Assembly: GCF_009687905.1 (NCBI RefSeq)
Contig: NZ_BLBG01000003.1
Coordinates: 1 to 64,000 of the forward strand
Source of the DNA: Lacticaseibacillus zhaodongensis
Lineage (GTDB): Bacteria > Bacillota > Bacilli > Lactobacillales > Lactobacillaceae
Length of the DNA: 64,000 nt
Reading direction: 5' to 3'
Part shown: positions 8,735 through 16,760 of the stretch, one piece after another
Position numbering within the stretch: position 1 is the stretch's first letter
How the letters are laid out: each line of letters opens with the position of its first letter
The notes under the pieces: generated by a model
Database searches by the model: none
What the model saw: only the letters and a program-made list of their open reading frames with translations
What the model was told of the DNA's origin: nothing
Translations under genes and position numbers: made by a program

Positions 8735-8932
8735 ATGCCTAAGTTCAAGACCCACCGTGCTTCCGCAAAGCGTTTCAAGCTCACTGCTAGTGGTCAGCTC
8801 AAGCGCGGCCACGCTTACACTTCACACCGTTTCCACGGTAAGACCAAGAAGCAGCGTCGTCAGCTTCGTAAGTCCGGTGTAGTTCACTCAACGGTAGTTC
8901 GTAACTACCGCAAGATGCTACCTTACCTGTAG
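8735..8932 (+). CDS. rpmI: 50S ribosomal protein L35
   Basis: 65 residues, very basic, starting [15 protein letters not shown] and containing the [16 protein letters not shown] core of bL35; the length equals the family norm. ATG 8735 follows a strong AGGAGG (8720-8725). It lies between infC and rplT in the conserved operon and is structural in the 50S subunit. Confidence 0.97.
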   Translation: MPKFKTHRASAKRFKLTASGQLKRGHAYTSHRFHGKTKKQRRQLRKSGVVHSTVVRNYRKMLPYL

Positions 8933-9022
8933 TAATCGCTGCGGCGATAACTAATCTAGGCGTCCGGCGCATTCCGCCGCGACTCGCCACAACGTTTTTT
9001 CTAATTCTAGGAGGTTTTTACT

Positions 9023-9379
9023 ATGCCACGTGTTAAGGGTGGAACTGTTACTCGCAAACGTCGTAAGAAGGTCATGAAGCTCGTTAAGGGCTACCGTGGC
9101 TCTAAGCACCGTCTTTTCAAGGCCGCACACACACAGCTGATGGTTTCATACCGTTACGCTTTCCGCGACCGTCGCGCTAAGAAGCGTTCATACCGCTCAC
9201 TCTGGATTGCGCGGATCAACGCAGCAGCCCGTCTGAACGACATTTCCTACAGCAAGTTGATGCACGGTCTGAAGCTGGCCGGTATCGACATGAACCGCAA
9301 GATGCTCGCTGACCTCGCTGTTAGTGATGCAGATGCATTCAGCAAGCTTGCTGAAACCGCTAAGAAAGCTAACGCTTAA
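9023..9379 (+). CDS. rplT: 50S ribosomal protein L20
   Basis: 118 residues, family length, starting [16 protein letters not shown] with the conserved [14 protein letters not shown] segment. L20 is needed early in 50S assembly and, in related bacteria, binds the infC leader to shut the operon down. AGGAGG precedes ATG 9023. A terminator follows within 12 nt. Confidence 0.97.
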   Translation: MPRVKGGTVTRKRRKKVMKLVKGYRGSKHRLFKAAHTQLMVSYRYAFRDRRAKKRSYRSLWIARINAAARLNDISYSKLMHGLKLAGIDMNRKMLADLAVSDADAFSKLAETAKKANA

Positions 9380-9390
9380 ATAGCAAATCA

Positions 9391-9422
9391 AGGTCCGTCC
9401 TTTCGGGGGCGGGCTTTTTTTG
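9391..9422 (+). terminator. Terminator of infC-rpmI-rplT
   Basis: GTCCGTCC pairs with GGGGCGGGC (8 pairs including G-U) around TTTCG, followed by seven T. Confidence 0.85.
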
Positions 9423-9425
9423 TAC

Positions 9426-9670
9426 ACAGAGCGGAGGGAGACGGTTTGAAGCTGAGCATTTGCGTACTCTGGGAGAAATGCCGGGCTTTGGCATTACTTC
9501 CAGAGTGTGCAAAGCGCAGGCTTCAGTCTCACGCAGCTCGACTATGAAACAGAGCGAAGGACCGCGGCCAGAAGCTGAGCATTTGCGTATTCTGGGAATA
9601 AGGCCGGTGTTTGGCATTACTTCCGGAGTGTGCAAAGCGCAAGCTTCATTCCTGCGCAGCTCGACTAAGA
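9426..9670. repeat. Two tandem copies of a 123-bp palindromic repeat
   Basis: Unit 1 starts at ACAGAGCG 9426, unit 2 at ACAGAGCG 9549, an offset of 123 bp. Shared blocks are GAAGCTGAGCATTTGCGTA (9448 and 9571), TTTGGCATTACTTCC, GAGTGTGCAAAGCGCA and CGCAGCTCGACTA. Each unit is itself a long imperfect inverted repeat: its GAAGC...ACTCTGG arm mirrors its later CCAGAGT...GCTTC arm, so each could fold as a long hairpin. Open frames through it on both strands show the same internal repetition and are not genes. No target-site duplication or transposase is visible. Confidence 0.8.
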
Positions 9671-9810
9671 ATTTGAACTGAAAGTGCTTTGTAATCATTT
9701 TTCACAATCCACAAGATACTTGCGGGCGTGAATCAAACCAATTTATCGTGCATGAGTGAACTCAATTTTTCTCCCTTTTGCTTGCCTGCCAAATCCAAAT
9801 CAATAAATAA

Positions 9811-9846
9811 ACAAAACGGCTGCCAAATCAATGACAGCCGTTTTGT
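9811..9846 (-). terminator. Terminator of the MFS transporter gene
   Basis: Perfect 12-bp stem ACAAAACGGCTG / CAGCCGTTTTGT around 12 nt. With T-runs on both sides it can act in both directions; it lies 16 nt past the stop of the leftward MFS gene. Confidence 0.85.
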
Positions 9847-9861
9847 GTGGTGCAACGAATT

Positions 9862-11043
9862 CTATGCTTCTAAATCTGTGGTTTTACCCATGTGAATTGT
9901 GTAGCTTAGGCCGTAAGAAATGGCCAGAATCACGATGACAACGGTGTAGGGAATGTGGTAGTTGAGATCCAGCAGGCTGCCGGCCATCAGCGGCCCCGCA
10001 ATGTTGCCGATACTGGTGAGGGACAAGTTCAAACCGTTGATTGCGCCCTGCATATCGGCATTTTGGCGGGTAAGTAGAGTGGTGATGGCTGGCCGCAGTA
10101 AATCAAAGGCGGTGCAGACAATCAAGGTTGCGACCATGACCTGCCATTTTGCGTGGGTCAGCATGATCCACCCGATGGCCAGAAAGCTGAACAGGAAGGT
10201 GTAACGAATCACCTTCATTTCCCCTAACCACAACACGATGCGGTCGAAGAAGACCACCTGCAAAACCAAGGAGAAGATTCCGTTCAGGGTGAGCACGAGG
10301 GCGATGTCGCCAAGACTGAACTTGAAGACCTCGTTGACAAAAATGCTGTAGATACTCTCAAAGCCTTGCAATCCAAATGAAGAAACGAGAATCAAGATGA
10401 AGAGCATCAGTAGGGGTCCGGACAAAAGCTCCCGCCAGTTCGTGCGCGTGGTTCCTGCAGCGCGCTCCGCGTTAGTGCGCCGCTGCCGGCCGATCCGCGG
10501 CAGAAAAAACACGGTAGCGAGGGTTGCGAACAGGCCGAGTAGCGCAGCAATGTAGAAGGGTAACTTGTAATTGAAGCCAGCTAGGATCCCGCCCAAACCG
10601 GGACCGAGGATGAGGCCGCCACTCAGGGATGCGGACAATAGGCCGATGACCCGTGCCCGCTGTTTTGAAGTGGTGATATCCGCAGCCATAGCCTGGGCCG
10701 TGGGAACGTACATCCCCGCCGCAATCCCGCTGACGATCCGGGACAGGTCAAACATTCCGAGGTGGTTGGTAATGGCGAAGAGCAATTCACCGACCGCGAA
10801 AAGAAACAGGCCGCCAATCAGAAGCGGTCGGCGCCCCCAAGTATCCGACAAGTGGCCAACGATAGGTGAAACCACGAATTGCGCAAGTGCAAACAGGGAG
10901 GACATGATTCCCATGTCGGTCGCACTGAAGTGGAGTTCATTCTTTAGAAAGGGCATCACTGGAAAAATAAGGCTCATTCCTAAGCAAACAAGAAATTCGC
11001 TGAAAACGAGGATGGCAACGGCACGTTTGGTTTCACCTGACAT
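9862..11043 (-). CDS. MFS drug-efflux type transporter (DHA1)
   Basis: 393 residues, about 12 hydrophobic segments. The loop 2-3 motif A reads GHLSDTWGRRP (63-73), and segment 5 has the antiporter motif C GPGLGGILAGF, which marks drug:H+ antiporters of the DHA1 group (NorA/TetA-like). It should export small molecules across the membrane using the proton gradient; substrate unknown. AAGGAG lies just upstream of ATG 11043. Monocistronic, with its own terminator. Confidence 0.85.
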   Translation of the reverse strand: MSGETKRAVAILVFSEFLVCLGMSLIFPVMPFLKNELHFSATDMGIMSSLFALAQFVVSPIVGHLSDTWGRRPLLIGGLFLFAVGELLFAITNHLGMFDLSRIVSGIAAGMYVPTAQAMAADITTSKQRARVIGLLSASLSGGLILGPGLGGILAGFNYKLPFYIAALLGLFATLATVFFLPRIGRQRRTNAERAAGTTRTNWRELLSGPLLMLFILILVSSFGLQGFESIYSIFVNEVFKFSLGDIALVLTLNGIFSLVLQVVFFDRIVLWLGEMKVIRYTFLFSFLAIGWIMLTHAKWQVMVATLIVCTAFDLLRPAITTLLTRQNADMQGAINGLNLSLTSIGNIAGPLMAGSLLDLNYHIPYTVVIVILAISYGLSYTIHMGKTTDLEA

Positions 11044-11235
11044 AATTGGACTCCTTCAAATTGACATTCCTACCATGATAGCATTTTTTATCGCGTCAAG
11101 ATAACGGCGAATTGGTTTTGCGAACTTAATAGCATCGCATTAGCGGTGTAGAGAACACTAGTTTGTAATTTGAAATTGCTGTAGAATAGTTAATCGTAGT
11201 GAATACATACAAAATGCTAGAACTGGAGGAGCGAT

Positions 11236-12078
11236 ATGCCCAAGAAACGGAAAAAACGCGGGAAGCGCAGTTCGCGTCGCAACAGTCAGTGGGCAGGCGT
11301 CATTGCCATCATTTTGGCGGCCGTTTTGTACCTTTATCGTGGTGGTTATCTCAACCAGTGGCTGCAGCCACAGGGGAGCAGTCCCCAGATCAGCGCGCAA
11401 AGTAATAGTGATAACGCGCTGGACAAAAATGCCTATGCCAAGCTAGCGCAGCTTGACTTCAAGAGTGGTGATAAGCCGGTTGTGCAGGTCAATGGCGGTA
11501 AGAGTACGCTTGATGCGGCCAGTTGGCATTCAGAACGCATTGCATACGGAGACTTGGATCACTTAAACCGGACGACCGTGGACACGGCTTACCTGTCTAA
11601 CAAGAACTTGGGTAAAAGTGCGGGGCGGCCGTCCCAAGACTGGACGCCTACTGGTTGGCATTACAATCACACCGGTAAGGAAATTTATAATCGGGGCCAT
11701 TTGATTGCGTACACGGTTACCTTCGACATCAACGCCGACGGACAGTATGAACAGGGGGCCGAGGGGTCATCAGATAATCCGAAAAATTTGGCAACCCAAT
11801 CGGCCTATTCCAACCAGGTGCTGATGCAAATCTATGAGGAGCAGGTGCGAGAGGCTTTGGCACAAGGCAAGCACTTCATTTATCAAGTTACGACCGTGTT
11901 CCGTGGCAGTGAACTCATGCCGCGGGGCTATTGGCTCCAAGGTTTGGCCACTAACGGGAGCGTTAACTTCAACGTCTACATCTTTAACGTGCAACCGGGT
12001 TATGACTTTGATTATGCAACTGGGAGTAGTCGGGTCGACCAGAATATGCGGGTCGATGAATCAGGATTAGATAAGTAA
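11236..12078 (+). CDS. Membrane-anchored DNA/RNA non-specific endonuclease (EndA/NucA type)
   Basis: 280 residues. A very basic start (MPKKRKKRGKRSSRR) is followed by one membrane helix (about 20-36), placing the nuclease domain outside the cell. The beta-beta-alpha-Me core has NRGH (152-155), with His155 as the predicted general base (DRGH in many relatives), and QSAYSNQ with Asn193 as the likely Mg2+ ligand. The closest known roles are EndA of Streptococcus (DNA uptake, extracellular DNA degradation). GGAGG precedes ATG 11236. No competence genes are adjacent, so DNA uptake is only a possibility. Confidence 0.88.
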   Translation: MPKKRKKRGKRSSRRNSQWAGVIAIILAAVLYLYRGGYLNQWLQPQGSSPQISAQSNSDNALDKNAYAKLAQLDFKSGDKPVVQVNGGKSTLDAASWHSERIAYGDLDHLNRTTVDTAYLSNKNLGKSAGRPSQDWTPTGWHYNHTGKEIYNRGHLIAYTVTFDINADGQYEQGAEGSSDNPKNLATQSAYSNQVLMQIYEEQVREALAQGKHFIYQVTTVFRGSELMPRGYWLQGLATNGSVNFNVYIFNVQPGYDFDYATGSSRVDQNMRVDESGLDK

Positions 12079-12096
12079 CAAATCGTTACAAAGCAT

Positions 12097-12142
12097 AAAT
12101 AAGGCGTAGGACCGCGGTTCTGGCGGCCTACGCCTTATTTTG
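12097..12142. terminator. Bidirectional terminator between nuclease and trpX
   Basis: 14-bp stem AAATAAGGCGTAGG / CCTACGCCTTATTT with a 16-nt loop; serves the two converging genes. Confidence 0.88.
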
Positions 12143-12159
12143 TAATAATCCAGATGGGT

Positions 12160-13167
12160 TTACTTGAAGACCTCACCGTCCTTGTTGGCTGCCTTGACGA
12201 TGTTGTCCGGAATCTTGATGCCGAGGATTTTGGCTTCCTTGGTGTTGATGACGTATTCACCTTTAGTGATGTGCTTGACCGCGTAGTCGCTGGTCTTCTT
12301 ACCCTTCAGGACCTTAGCAGCCATCTGCCCGGCAACGCGGCCGAGGTTGAACTGGTTGATTGCGTATGCAGCGAGCCCGCCGTCCTTGACCATCGTGTCA
12401 GCAGCAGGGATAACGGCGACTTTGGCGCCGTTAGCAACGCCGACGAGGGTCTTCATGGAACTGGCAACGAGGTTATCTTGAGGTGCATAGATGATGTCAC
12501 ATTCTTGGACCATCTGGCCAGCAACCTGTTCCACATCGTTAGTGTTGCTGATGGTGTAGAGCTTGTACTTCAGGCCCGCCTTGGTGACGATTTTGGCGAA
12601 CTTCTTGGCGTTGTAGTCACCACCGTGATCGCTTGGGCTGTAAATAATTCCAATCCGCTTAGCGTGCGGCTTGATGGCTTTGATGACTGATAGGTCTTTT
12701 TCCAGAGGTGCTTCACCAGAGGTACCGGTGATGTTGGCGCCAGGCTTGCTCTCACTCTTGATCAGGCCACTACCAGCAGGATCGGTAATTCCGGCAAGGA
12801 TGACGGGGGACTTACCGTTGGCCGCGTTGGCTAGTGCCATTGCGGCGGGGGTGGCAATCCCGAAGGTCAGGTCCGTCTTTTCAGAGATGAACTTGTCGCT
12901 CATTGATTTGAGGTTGCTTTGGTCAGCCTCAGCGTTGGAGTACTTGATGGTGAGGTTCTTACCCTTGTGGAAACCACCATCAGCGAGGCCCTTAGTGATA
13001 CCGTCATTAATTTGATCCAATGCTGGGTGCCGCATGAGCTGCAAAACCCCGACGGTGACGTGTTTAGGGGTTGCGGTGGTGTGGGCCTTGCTCTGAGTGC
13101 TGTTGAAAGCGAAGGCCCCGACGATAATGACTACTAATGCTGCAATTGCTGCGTAAATCTTCTTCAT
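12160..13167 (-). CDS. trpX: TrpX-type ABC transporter substrate-binding protein
   Basis: 335 residues: hydrophobic signal segment (MKKIYAAIAALVVIIVGAFA) then a periplasmic-binding fold of the ABC_sub_bind family, with VTVGVLQLMRHPALDQINDG, FGIATPAAMALAN and ILAGITDPAGSGL, the pattern of tryptophan-binding TrpX proteins. ATG 13167 is chosen because CGAGGAG precedes it; the TTG at 13194 lacks a site. TrpX normally works with a permease (TrpY) and ATPase (TrpZ) encoded next to it, but here a terminator follows at once, so it is an orphan. Its leader encodes a short peptide with two Trp codons, which independently supports tryptophan as the ligand. Confidence 0.85.
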   Translation of the reverse strand: MKKIYAAIAALVVIIVGAFAFNSTQSKAHTTATPKHVTVGVLQLMRHPALDQINDGITKGLADGGFHKGKNLTIKYSNAEADQSNLKSMSDKFISEKTDLTFGIATPAAMALANAANGKSPVILAGITDPAGSGLIKSESKPGANITGTSGEAPLEKDLSVIKAIKPHAKRIGIIYSPSDHGGDYNAKKFAKIVTKAGLKYKLYTISNTNDVEQVAGQMVQECDIIYAPQDNLVASSMKTLVGVANGAKVAVIPAADTMVKDGGLAAYAINQFNLGRVAGQMAAKVLKGKKTSDYAVKHITKGEYVINTKEAKILGIKIPDNIVKAANKDGEVFK

Positions 13168-13216
13168 TTTTGTTCTCCTCGTAAATAATGGCAAAGTTTA
13201 ATCGAATTTAAGCTAC

Positions 13217-13253
13217 AAAAAAACGGCAAACCGACATGGACGGTTTGCCGTTT
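13217..13253 (-). terminator. Attenuator terminator in the trpX leader
   Basis: Perfect 10-bp stem CGGCAAACCG / CGGTTTGCCG with a 7-nt loop and a run of seven T on the minus strand. It lies between the leader peptide and trpX, so it must be bypassed for trpX expression. Confidence 0.88.
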
Positions 13254-13454
13254 CTAGCAATACCGGAGCCCGTCATGGATTTCACCATGCAGACTCCACT
13301 GAATGACACCTTGGAAGACCACACGGATACAAACTGTTTGCCAGATTGTATCCGCTCAGGACGAATACAATCGACTACCGCCAGGCCTGCCAAGAAGTGT
13401 TTGCGTTGATAAATGTCGATGTTGTCATGATTCGTCTTCCTTTCGTTGATTGAT
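13254..13454 (-). promoter_or_regulatory. trpX leader with alternative hairpins
   Basis: Three mutually exclusive segments follow the leader peptide on the minus strand. A is GATTGTAT (13365-13372). B is GGATACAATC (13344-13353). C is GTTTGTATCC (13325-13334). A pairs with B (8 bp), or B pairs with C (8 bp perfect), and the loop between B and C contains GGCAAAC, which could also pair with GTTTGCC of the downstream terminator. Such alternatives next to Trp codons are the layout of ribosome-mediated attenuation. The T-box core (AGGGTGGNACCGCG), present before pheST and proBA, is not seen here. Confidence 0.65.
13375..13428 (-). CDS. trpX leader peptide with two Trp codons
   Basis: A 17-codon frame, MTTSTFINANTSWQAWR, runs from ATG 13428 to TAG 13375. 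GAAAGGAAG lies about 7 nt before the ATG, and a consensus promoter lies about 35 nt upstream. Codons 13 and 16 are TGG, and the stop falls right against the first arm of a set of alternative hairpins. Tryptophan is rare, so two in the last five residues is the signature of a regulatory leader peptide. Its role would be to stall the ribosome when charged tRNA-Trp is scarce and let transcription continue into trpX. Confidence 0.65.
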   Translation of the reverse strand: MTTSTFINANTSWQAWR

Positions 13455-13460
13455 AGGGCA

Positions 13461-13489
13461 ATTATATGAGCTGGAGATGGCAGTGTCAA
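13461..13489 (-). promoter_or_regulatory. Promoter of the trpX leader transcript
   Basis: Perfect consensus on the minus strand: -35 TTGACA (13489-13484), 17-bp spacer, -10 TATAAT (13466-13461). Confidence 0.9.
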
Positions 13490-13635
13490 CAGAAAAATTA
13501 AAATAACTTTCATTCACTGATCTTGGCTTTATTAAATGCAGGTATCATGATAAGCTATAGATAACAGTCAGAGCTTAGTATTGTCTTATAGTAAAACTTA
13601 TGAAACCATCACTAATTATGACGGGGGAAATCGAT

Positions 13636-14319
13636 ATGCGCCTATTAAAGACCGTAGCAATCCTGACGATGTGTATTCTGCCACTAGCAGCGTGTCGTGA
13701 CGACGATGATGATAAGGACGAAGCGCGCTTGCAAAGTGAGGTCAGCAGCTTACGCGCGGAGAACGCTGACCTGCGGAGTAAGCTCGCGAATGCGGACAGT
13801 CATTCTGAAGACTCAGCGAGCAGCAGTTCTGTTGTTAGTGAATACACTTCAACAACTGACGATGACGACGACGATGATGCAGCCCGCACCTTTGCTCGTT
13901 TCGGTGCGCTCCAGGTGACCGTCCGGGACGTAGATAGCGACGACGTGGACAATGAGGAAGAAGATTACACGCCGGTTGAACGCTCGTATCCAGATATTAA
14001 GAACTGGCCGGCCGAGTACTTCCGCGGCGAGGTGGCTTATACCATCCACAATGTCTCCGGTAGCACGCTTGATTTACGGACCCTGACCGCTGAACTAACC
14101 GATGGTAATGGCCGTAAGTACGAACGGGCAAGTAGTGATACAGCTGCCGCCAACCAGTTTGGCCGTGACAGTCTGGCTCCAGGAGCGAGTGTTGATGGCA
14201 AGCTGTACGTGATTGGTAAGCGGAGCGTACGTCTTGACACCTTCAAAATTCACTTTGGTGCCCAGAAAAATAACGCTGGCAAGCAGGTTGGTGCCGGTGG
14301 AACGATTGAATATCGTTAA
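13636..14319 (+). CDS. Lipoprotein with DUF4352-like C-terminal domain
   Basis: 227 residues. ATG 13636 follows GGGGGAAA; the upstream ATG at 13600 lacks a site. The signal peptide ends in lipobox LAAC (Cys20). Next come a short Asp-rich run, a coiled-coil-like stretch (about 25-55) and a second acidic, Ser-rich linker with seven consecutive Asp. The C-terminal ~110 residues form a beta-rich domain (VAYTIHNVSG...LAPGASVDGKLYVIGK) like DUF4352 lipoproteins of Bacillota. It should be anchored to the outer face of the membrane; function unknown. No operon partner. Confidence 0.8.
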   Translation: MRLLKTVAILTMCILPLAACRDDDDDKDEARLQSEVSSLRAENADLRSKLANADSHSEDSASSSSVVSEYTSTTDDDDDDDAARTFARFGALQVTVRDVDSDDVDNEEEDYTPVERSYPDIKNWPAEYFRGEVAYTIHNVSGSTLDLRTLTAELTDGNGRKYERASSDTAAANQFGRDSLAPGASVDGKLYVIGKRSVRLDTFKIHFGAQKNNAGKQVGAGGTIEYR

Positions 14320-14361
14320 TTGTTAAGACCAGATGGCAACTAATTAATTAGAAAATAATTC

Positions 14362-14410
14362 AAAACGAAATCGCTCGGCGGATTCATAACCCGCCGGGCG
14401 ATTTCGTTTT
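14362..14410. terminator. Bidirectional terminator
   Basis: Long stem AAAACGAAATCGC(T)CGGCGG / CCGCCG(G)GCGATTTCGTTTT between the lipoprotein gene and the leftward oxidoreductase gene. Confidence 0.88.
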
Positions 14411-14423
14411 GCTAGTATTTTCT

Positions 14424-15383
14424 TTACAGGTCTCGAACTAGTTGACTTTGTTCAGAGCTGCAGACGATTTTGCCTGCAGCGTGGTGGGTGTCCAGTTCAG
14501 CTTGCGCCTGCTGCACACCGGCCAAGGTCATCTGGAAGGTGTCTGCGATGTTGATCCACAGGTCAGCGCGTTCACGCAGCTCATGTAGCATCGCAAAAGC
14601 TCCCTGAACATCAGCTGGCCCGTTTTCACCAACAACGTGGTAGCGGGAATCGGCTTGCTGAACGGGCGGAATGGCACTCAGACTGACATACGTGCCCTCA
14701 GGCTTGAGCATCCAAGTCCCAGCTCCGGCGTCATTTCCACCGCTTGTGGCGTTGAAAACATAATCACCCTGATCAGCAAAACGCGCTGCCACGTTTTCTT
14801 TGTCGTAGTGGGCAACTTGATCTGCGCCAAGTTTCATGACCATGTCGTGGTTTCGGGAGTGGCAGGTTGCAAGTACAGTGAGTCCGTAGTACTTGGCCGC
14901 CTGCACCACGATGCTACCGACACTGCCACTGGCGCCTTCAACTACGATGGTCTTGCCGGAACCAGACTGCAGTTTGAGTAATTGAATCGCAGAATAAGCC
15001 GCGACTCCAGCTTGGGGCATCGCTGCGCCGACCGTGAACGGGACATCTGATGGGATCGGGGCGACCTTGCTGGTGCTGGCGGTCACGTACTCACTGTAGC
15101 CACCGCGCGGCCGGTAGTTGATCACGCGGTCGCCAATTTTGAAATCAGTGACGTCTGCGCCGATGGCCGTGACCGTTCCGGCGACTTCCGTTCCGGGAAC
15201 GATTGGCATCTGCAAAGGCCGCTCATCCTTGAAGTCACCTTTGCGGAGGCGGACGTCGTATGGATTCAGTCCGAACGCAACGACCTTGATTTGGACTTGA
15301 TCAGCCTTGGGTTCAGGAATCTCCGCTTCAATTTTGCGGAACACCTCAGGGCTACCGTACTCGTAAAAACCAAAGCGAATCAT
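14424..15383 (-). CDS. NADP-dependent quinone oxidoreductase-like (MDR family)
   Basis: 319 residues, zinc-free medium-chain reductase layout: GroES-like N-domain (NPYDVRLRKGDFKD, PGTEVAGTVTAIG) and a Rossmann domain with VVEGASGSVGSIVVQAAK as the nucleotide site. Relatives reduce quinones or enals with NADPH; substrate unknown. It starts 3 nt after the stop of the HAD gene and is its operon partner. The two functions have no obvious link. Confidence 0.85.
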   Translation of the reverse strand: MIRFGFYEYGSPEVFRKIEAEIPEPKADQVQIKVVAFGLNPYDVRLRKGDFKDERPLQMPIVPGTEVAGTVTAIGADVTDFKIGDRVINYRPRGGYSEYVTASTSKVAPIPSDVPFTVGAAMPQAGVAAYSAIQLLKLQSGSGKTIVVEGASGSVGSIVVQAAKYYGLTVLATCHSRNHDMVMKLGADQVAHYDKENVAARFADQGDYVFNATSGGNDAGAGTWMLKPEGTYVSLSAIPPVQQADSRYHVVGENGPADVQGAFAMLHELRERADLWINIADTFQMTLAGVQQAQAELDTHHAAGKIVCSSEQSQLVRDL

Positions 15384-15386
15384 GAT

Positions 15387-16034
15387 TTAGAATGCCTCCT
15401 GTCCAATTGGTGCTAAATCGAGTAGTGTTTCCGGCCGGGTGAGCATGTATTCGGCATCCTCGAAGCGGCTAAGATCGTAAGCTCCCCACGTTGCGAGTGC
15501 AAAACTAATGCCGGCGTTGTGGGCGCTTTGCATGTCATAAATGGAGTCGCCAAGGTAGAGGCTCTTATCTTTGGAACTGCCAAGTTGCCGTAACGCGGCT
15601 GTGATTGGGTCACCAGCGGGTTTTGGCTTGATGCCCGGCTGAGCGGTCACGATGACGTCAAAGTAATCGTTCAGCCCAAAACGGTTGAACTCGTGCTCCA
15701 GTTCCGGCTCATTCTTGGATGTAATGATGCCCATGCGAATACCACGGTGCTGCAGGTGACTCATCGTCTGCCGCATCGTGGCAAACACGCGCACATCGCG
15801 CTGCTTTTTGGCCAGCAGTTCCGGCCACAGCTTCTTGACGGCTGCACTCTGATCTGCGGGCAACTTCAGGTCCGCAATCGTCTCTGCACTCGGGATTCCC
15901 AAGGAAAAACGCAGTTCCGCGTGGGTGTATGCCCGCCCGGTGACTTGGGCTAAAGCCTCCTGAAGAGATGAAATAATTACATCTTCTGTATCGATGATGG
16001 TGCCATCGATATCAAACAAAATTGTTGAAAACAT
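15387..16034 (-). CDS. HAD-superfamily phosphatase (PGP/beta-PGM-like)
   Basis: 215 residues. Motif I FDIDGTIIDTED has nucleophile Asp8 and Asp10; motif II is IITSKNEPE; motif IV is LYLGDSIYDM. The alpha-helical cap after motif I places it with small-molecule phosphatases such as phosphoglycolate phosphatase or sugar-phosphate phosphatases; the substrate cannot be read. ATG 16034 is chosen because GGGAGGT lies upstream; the longer frame to 16157 has no site and a non-HAD N-terminus. Confidence 0.85.
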   Translation of the reverse strand: MFSTILFDIDGTIIDTEDVIISSLQEALAQVTGRAYTHAELRFSLGIPSAETIADLKLPADQSAAVKKLWPELLAKKQRDVRVFATMRQTMSHLQHRGIRMGIITSKNEPELEHEFNRFGLNDYFDVIVTAQPGIKPKPAGDPITAALRQLGSSKDKSLYLGDSIYDMQSAHNAGISFALATWGAYDLSRFEDAEYMLTRPETLLDLAPIGQEAF

Positions 16035-16077
16035 AAGGCTTACCTCCCAATAGTCAAATATTGTAACCGCTTCATTC

Positions 16078-16106
16078 AGCATACCCTGTTTTGCCGTATT
16101 TGCCAA
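16078..16106 (-). promoter_or_regulatory. Promoter of the HAD-oxidoreductase operon
   Basis: Minus strand -35 TTGGCA (16106-16101), 17-bp spacer, -10 TATGCT (16083-16078). Confidence 0.65.
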
Positions 16107-16235
16107 GCTAACCGCGAGATAATCACCTTGTGCGTGAACTAGCTGTGCTGATTGCAAGACAATTATTAAGTTTGTGGAAACATGGGCGCATTTCCTTTAT
16201 ACTGAAGGGATAATTACACGTCAGGAGGCGCCATT

Positions 16236-16760
16236 TTGGCACTAGTCACACCAACGTGGATGGTGAAGGCCATCTACAATATCCGTCCGGCCACGCTGAA
16301 GCGTTTAGGCATTCAGGCTGTGCTTACGGACCTCGATAATACGCTCATTGCCTGGAACAATCCCGAGGGGACCGTTCAACTGCGGCAGTGGTTAGAAGAA
16401 ATGCATGTAGCCGGCATCACCGTGATGGTGGTGTCTAATAATAGTAACGATCGCGTGGGCAAAGCACTCGCGGGAATGGAACTTCCGTACGTTGCGCGGG
16501 CACTGAAGCCGCTACCCGTGGGGATTGCGCGCGCAGTGCACCGGCTCAAGTTAGACCGGCGCGCTTGCATCATGGTTGGGGATCAACTGCTGACGGACAT
16601 GGTGGCCGGTAATCTGGCCGGTGTTCGCACCGTCTTGGTCAAGCCGCTCATCAGCACTGACCAGTGGAACACCCTACCGAACCGGTTCGTTGAGGGCTTT
16701 ATCAAGCGACACATGAAGCGGAAGGGAACATTCAAATACATGGAGGACATTGATGACTGA
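16236..16760 (+). CDS. yqeG: YqeG family HAD-IIIA phosphatase
   Basis: 174 residues with motif I LTDLDNTLIAWN (Asp32, Asp34), SNNSN as motif II and VGDQLLTDMVAGN as motif IV, the pattern of YqeG. TTG 16236 is the start: AGGAGG (16223-16228) lies 7 nt upstream. It opens the conserved yqeG-yqeH-yhbY-nadD-yqeK-rsfS block, and its end overlaps the next gene. A weak promoter with -10 TATACT at 16198-16203 lies upstream. Physiological substrate not established. Confidence 0.92.
   Translation: MALVTPTWMVKAIYNIRPATLKRLGIQAVLTDLDNTLIAWNNPEGTVQLRQWLEEMHVAGITVMVVSNNSNDRVGKALAGMELPYVARALKPLPVGIARAVHRLKLDRRACIMVGDQLLTDMVAGNLAGVRTVLVKPLISTDQWNTLPNRFVEGFIKRHMKRKGTFKYMEDIDD

Noticed and set aside
9369-9698. 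Minus-strand 109-residue frame with repeated sequence
   Set aside because: It is the translation of the tandem palindromic repeat and the rplT tail; both strands are open because of the repeat.
13208-13513. 101-residue frame across the trpX leader
   Set aside because: It runs through the promoter and terminator, and its frame differs from the leader peptide with a ribosome binding site.
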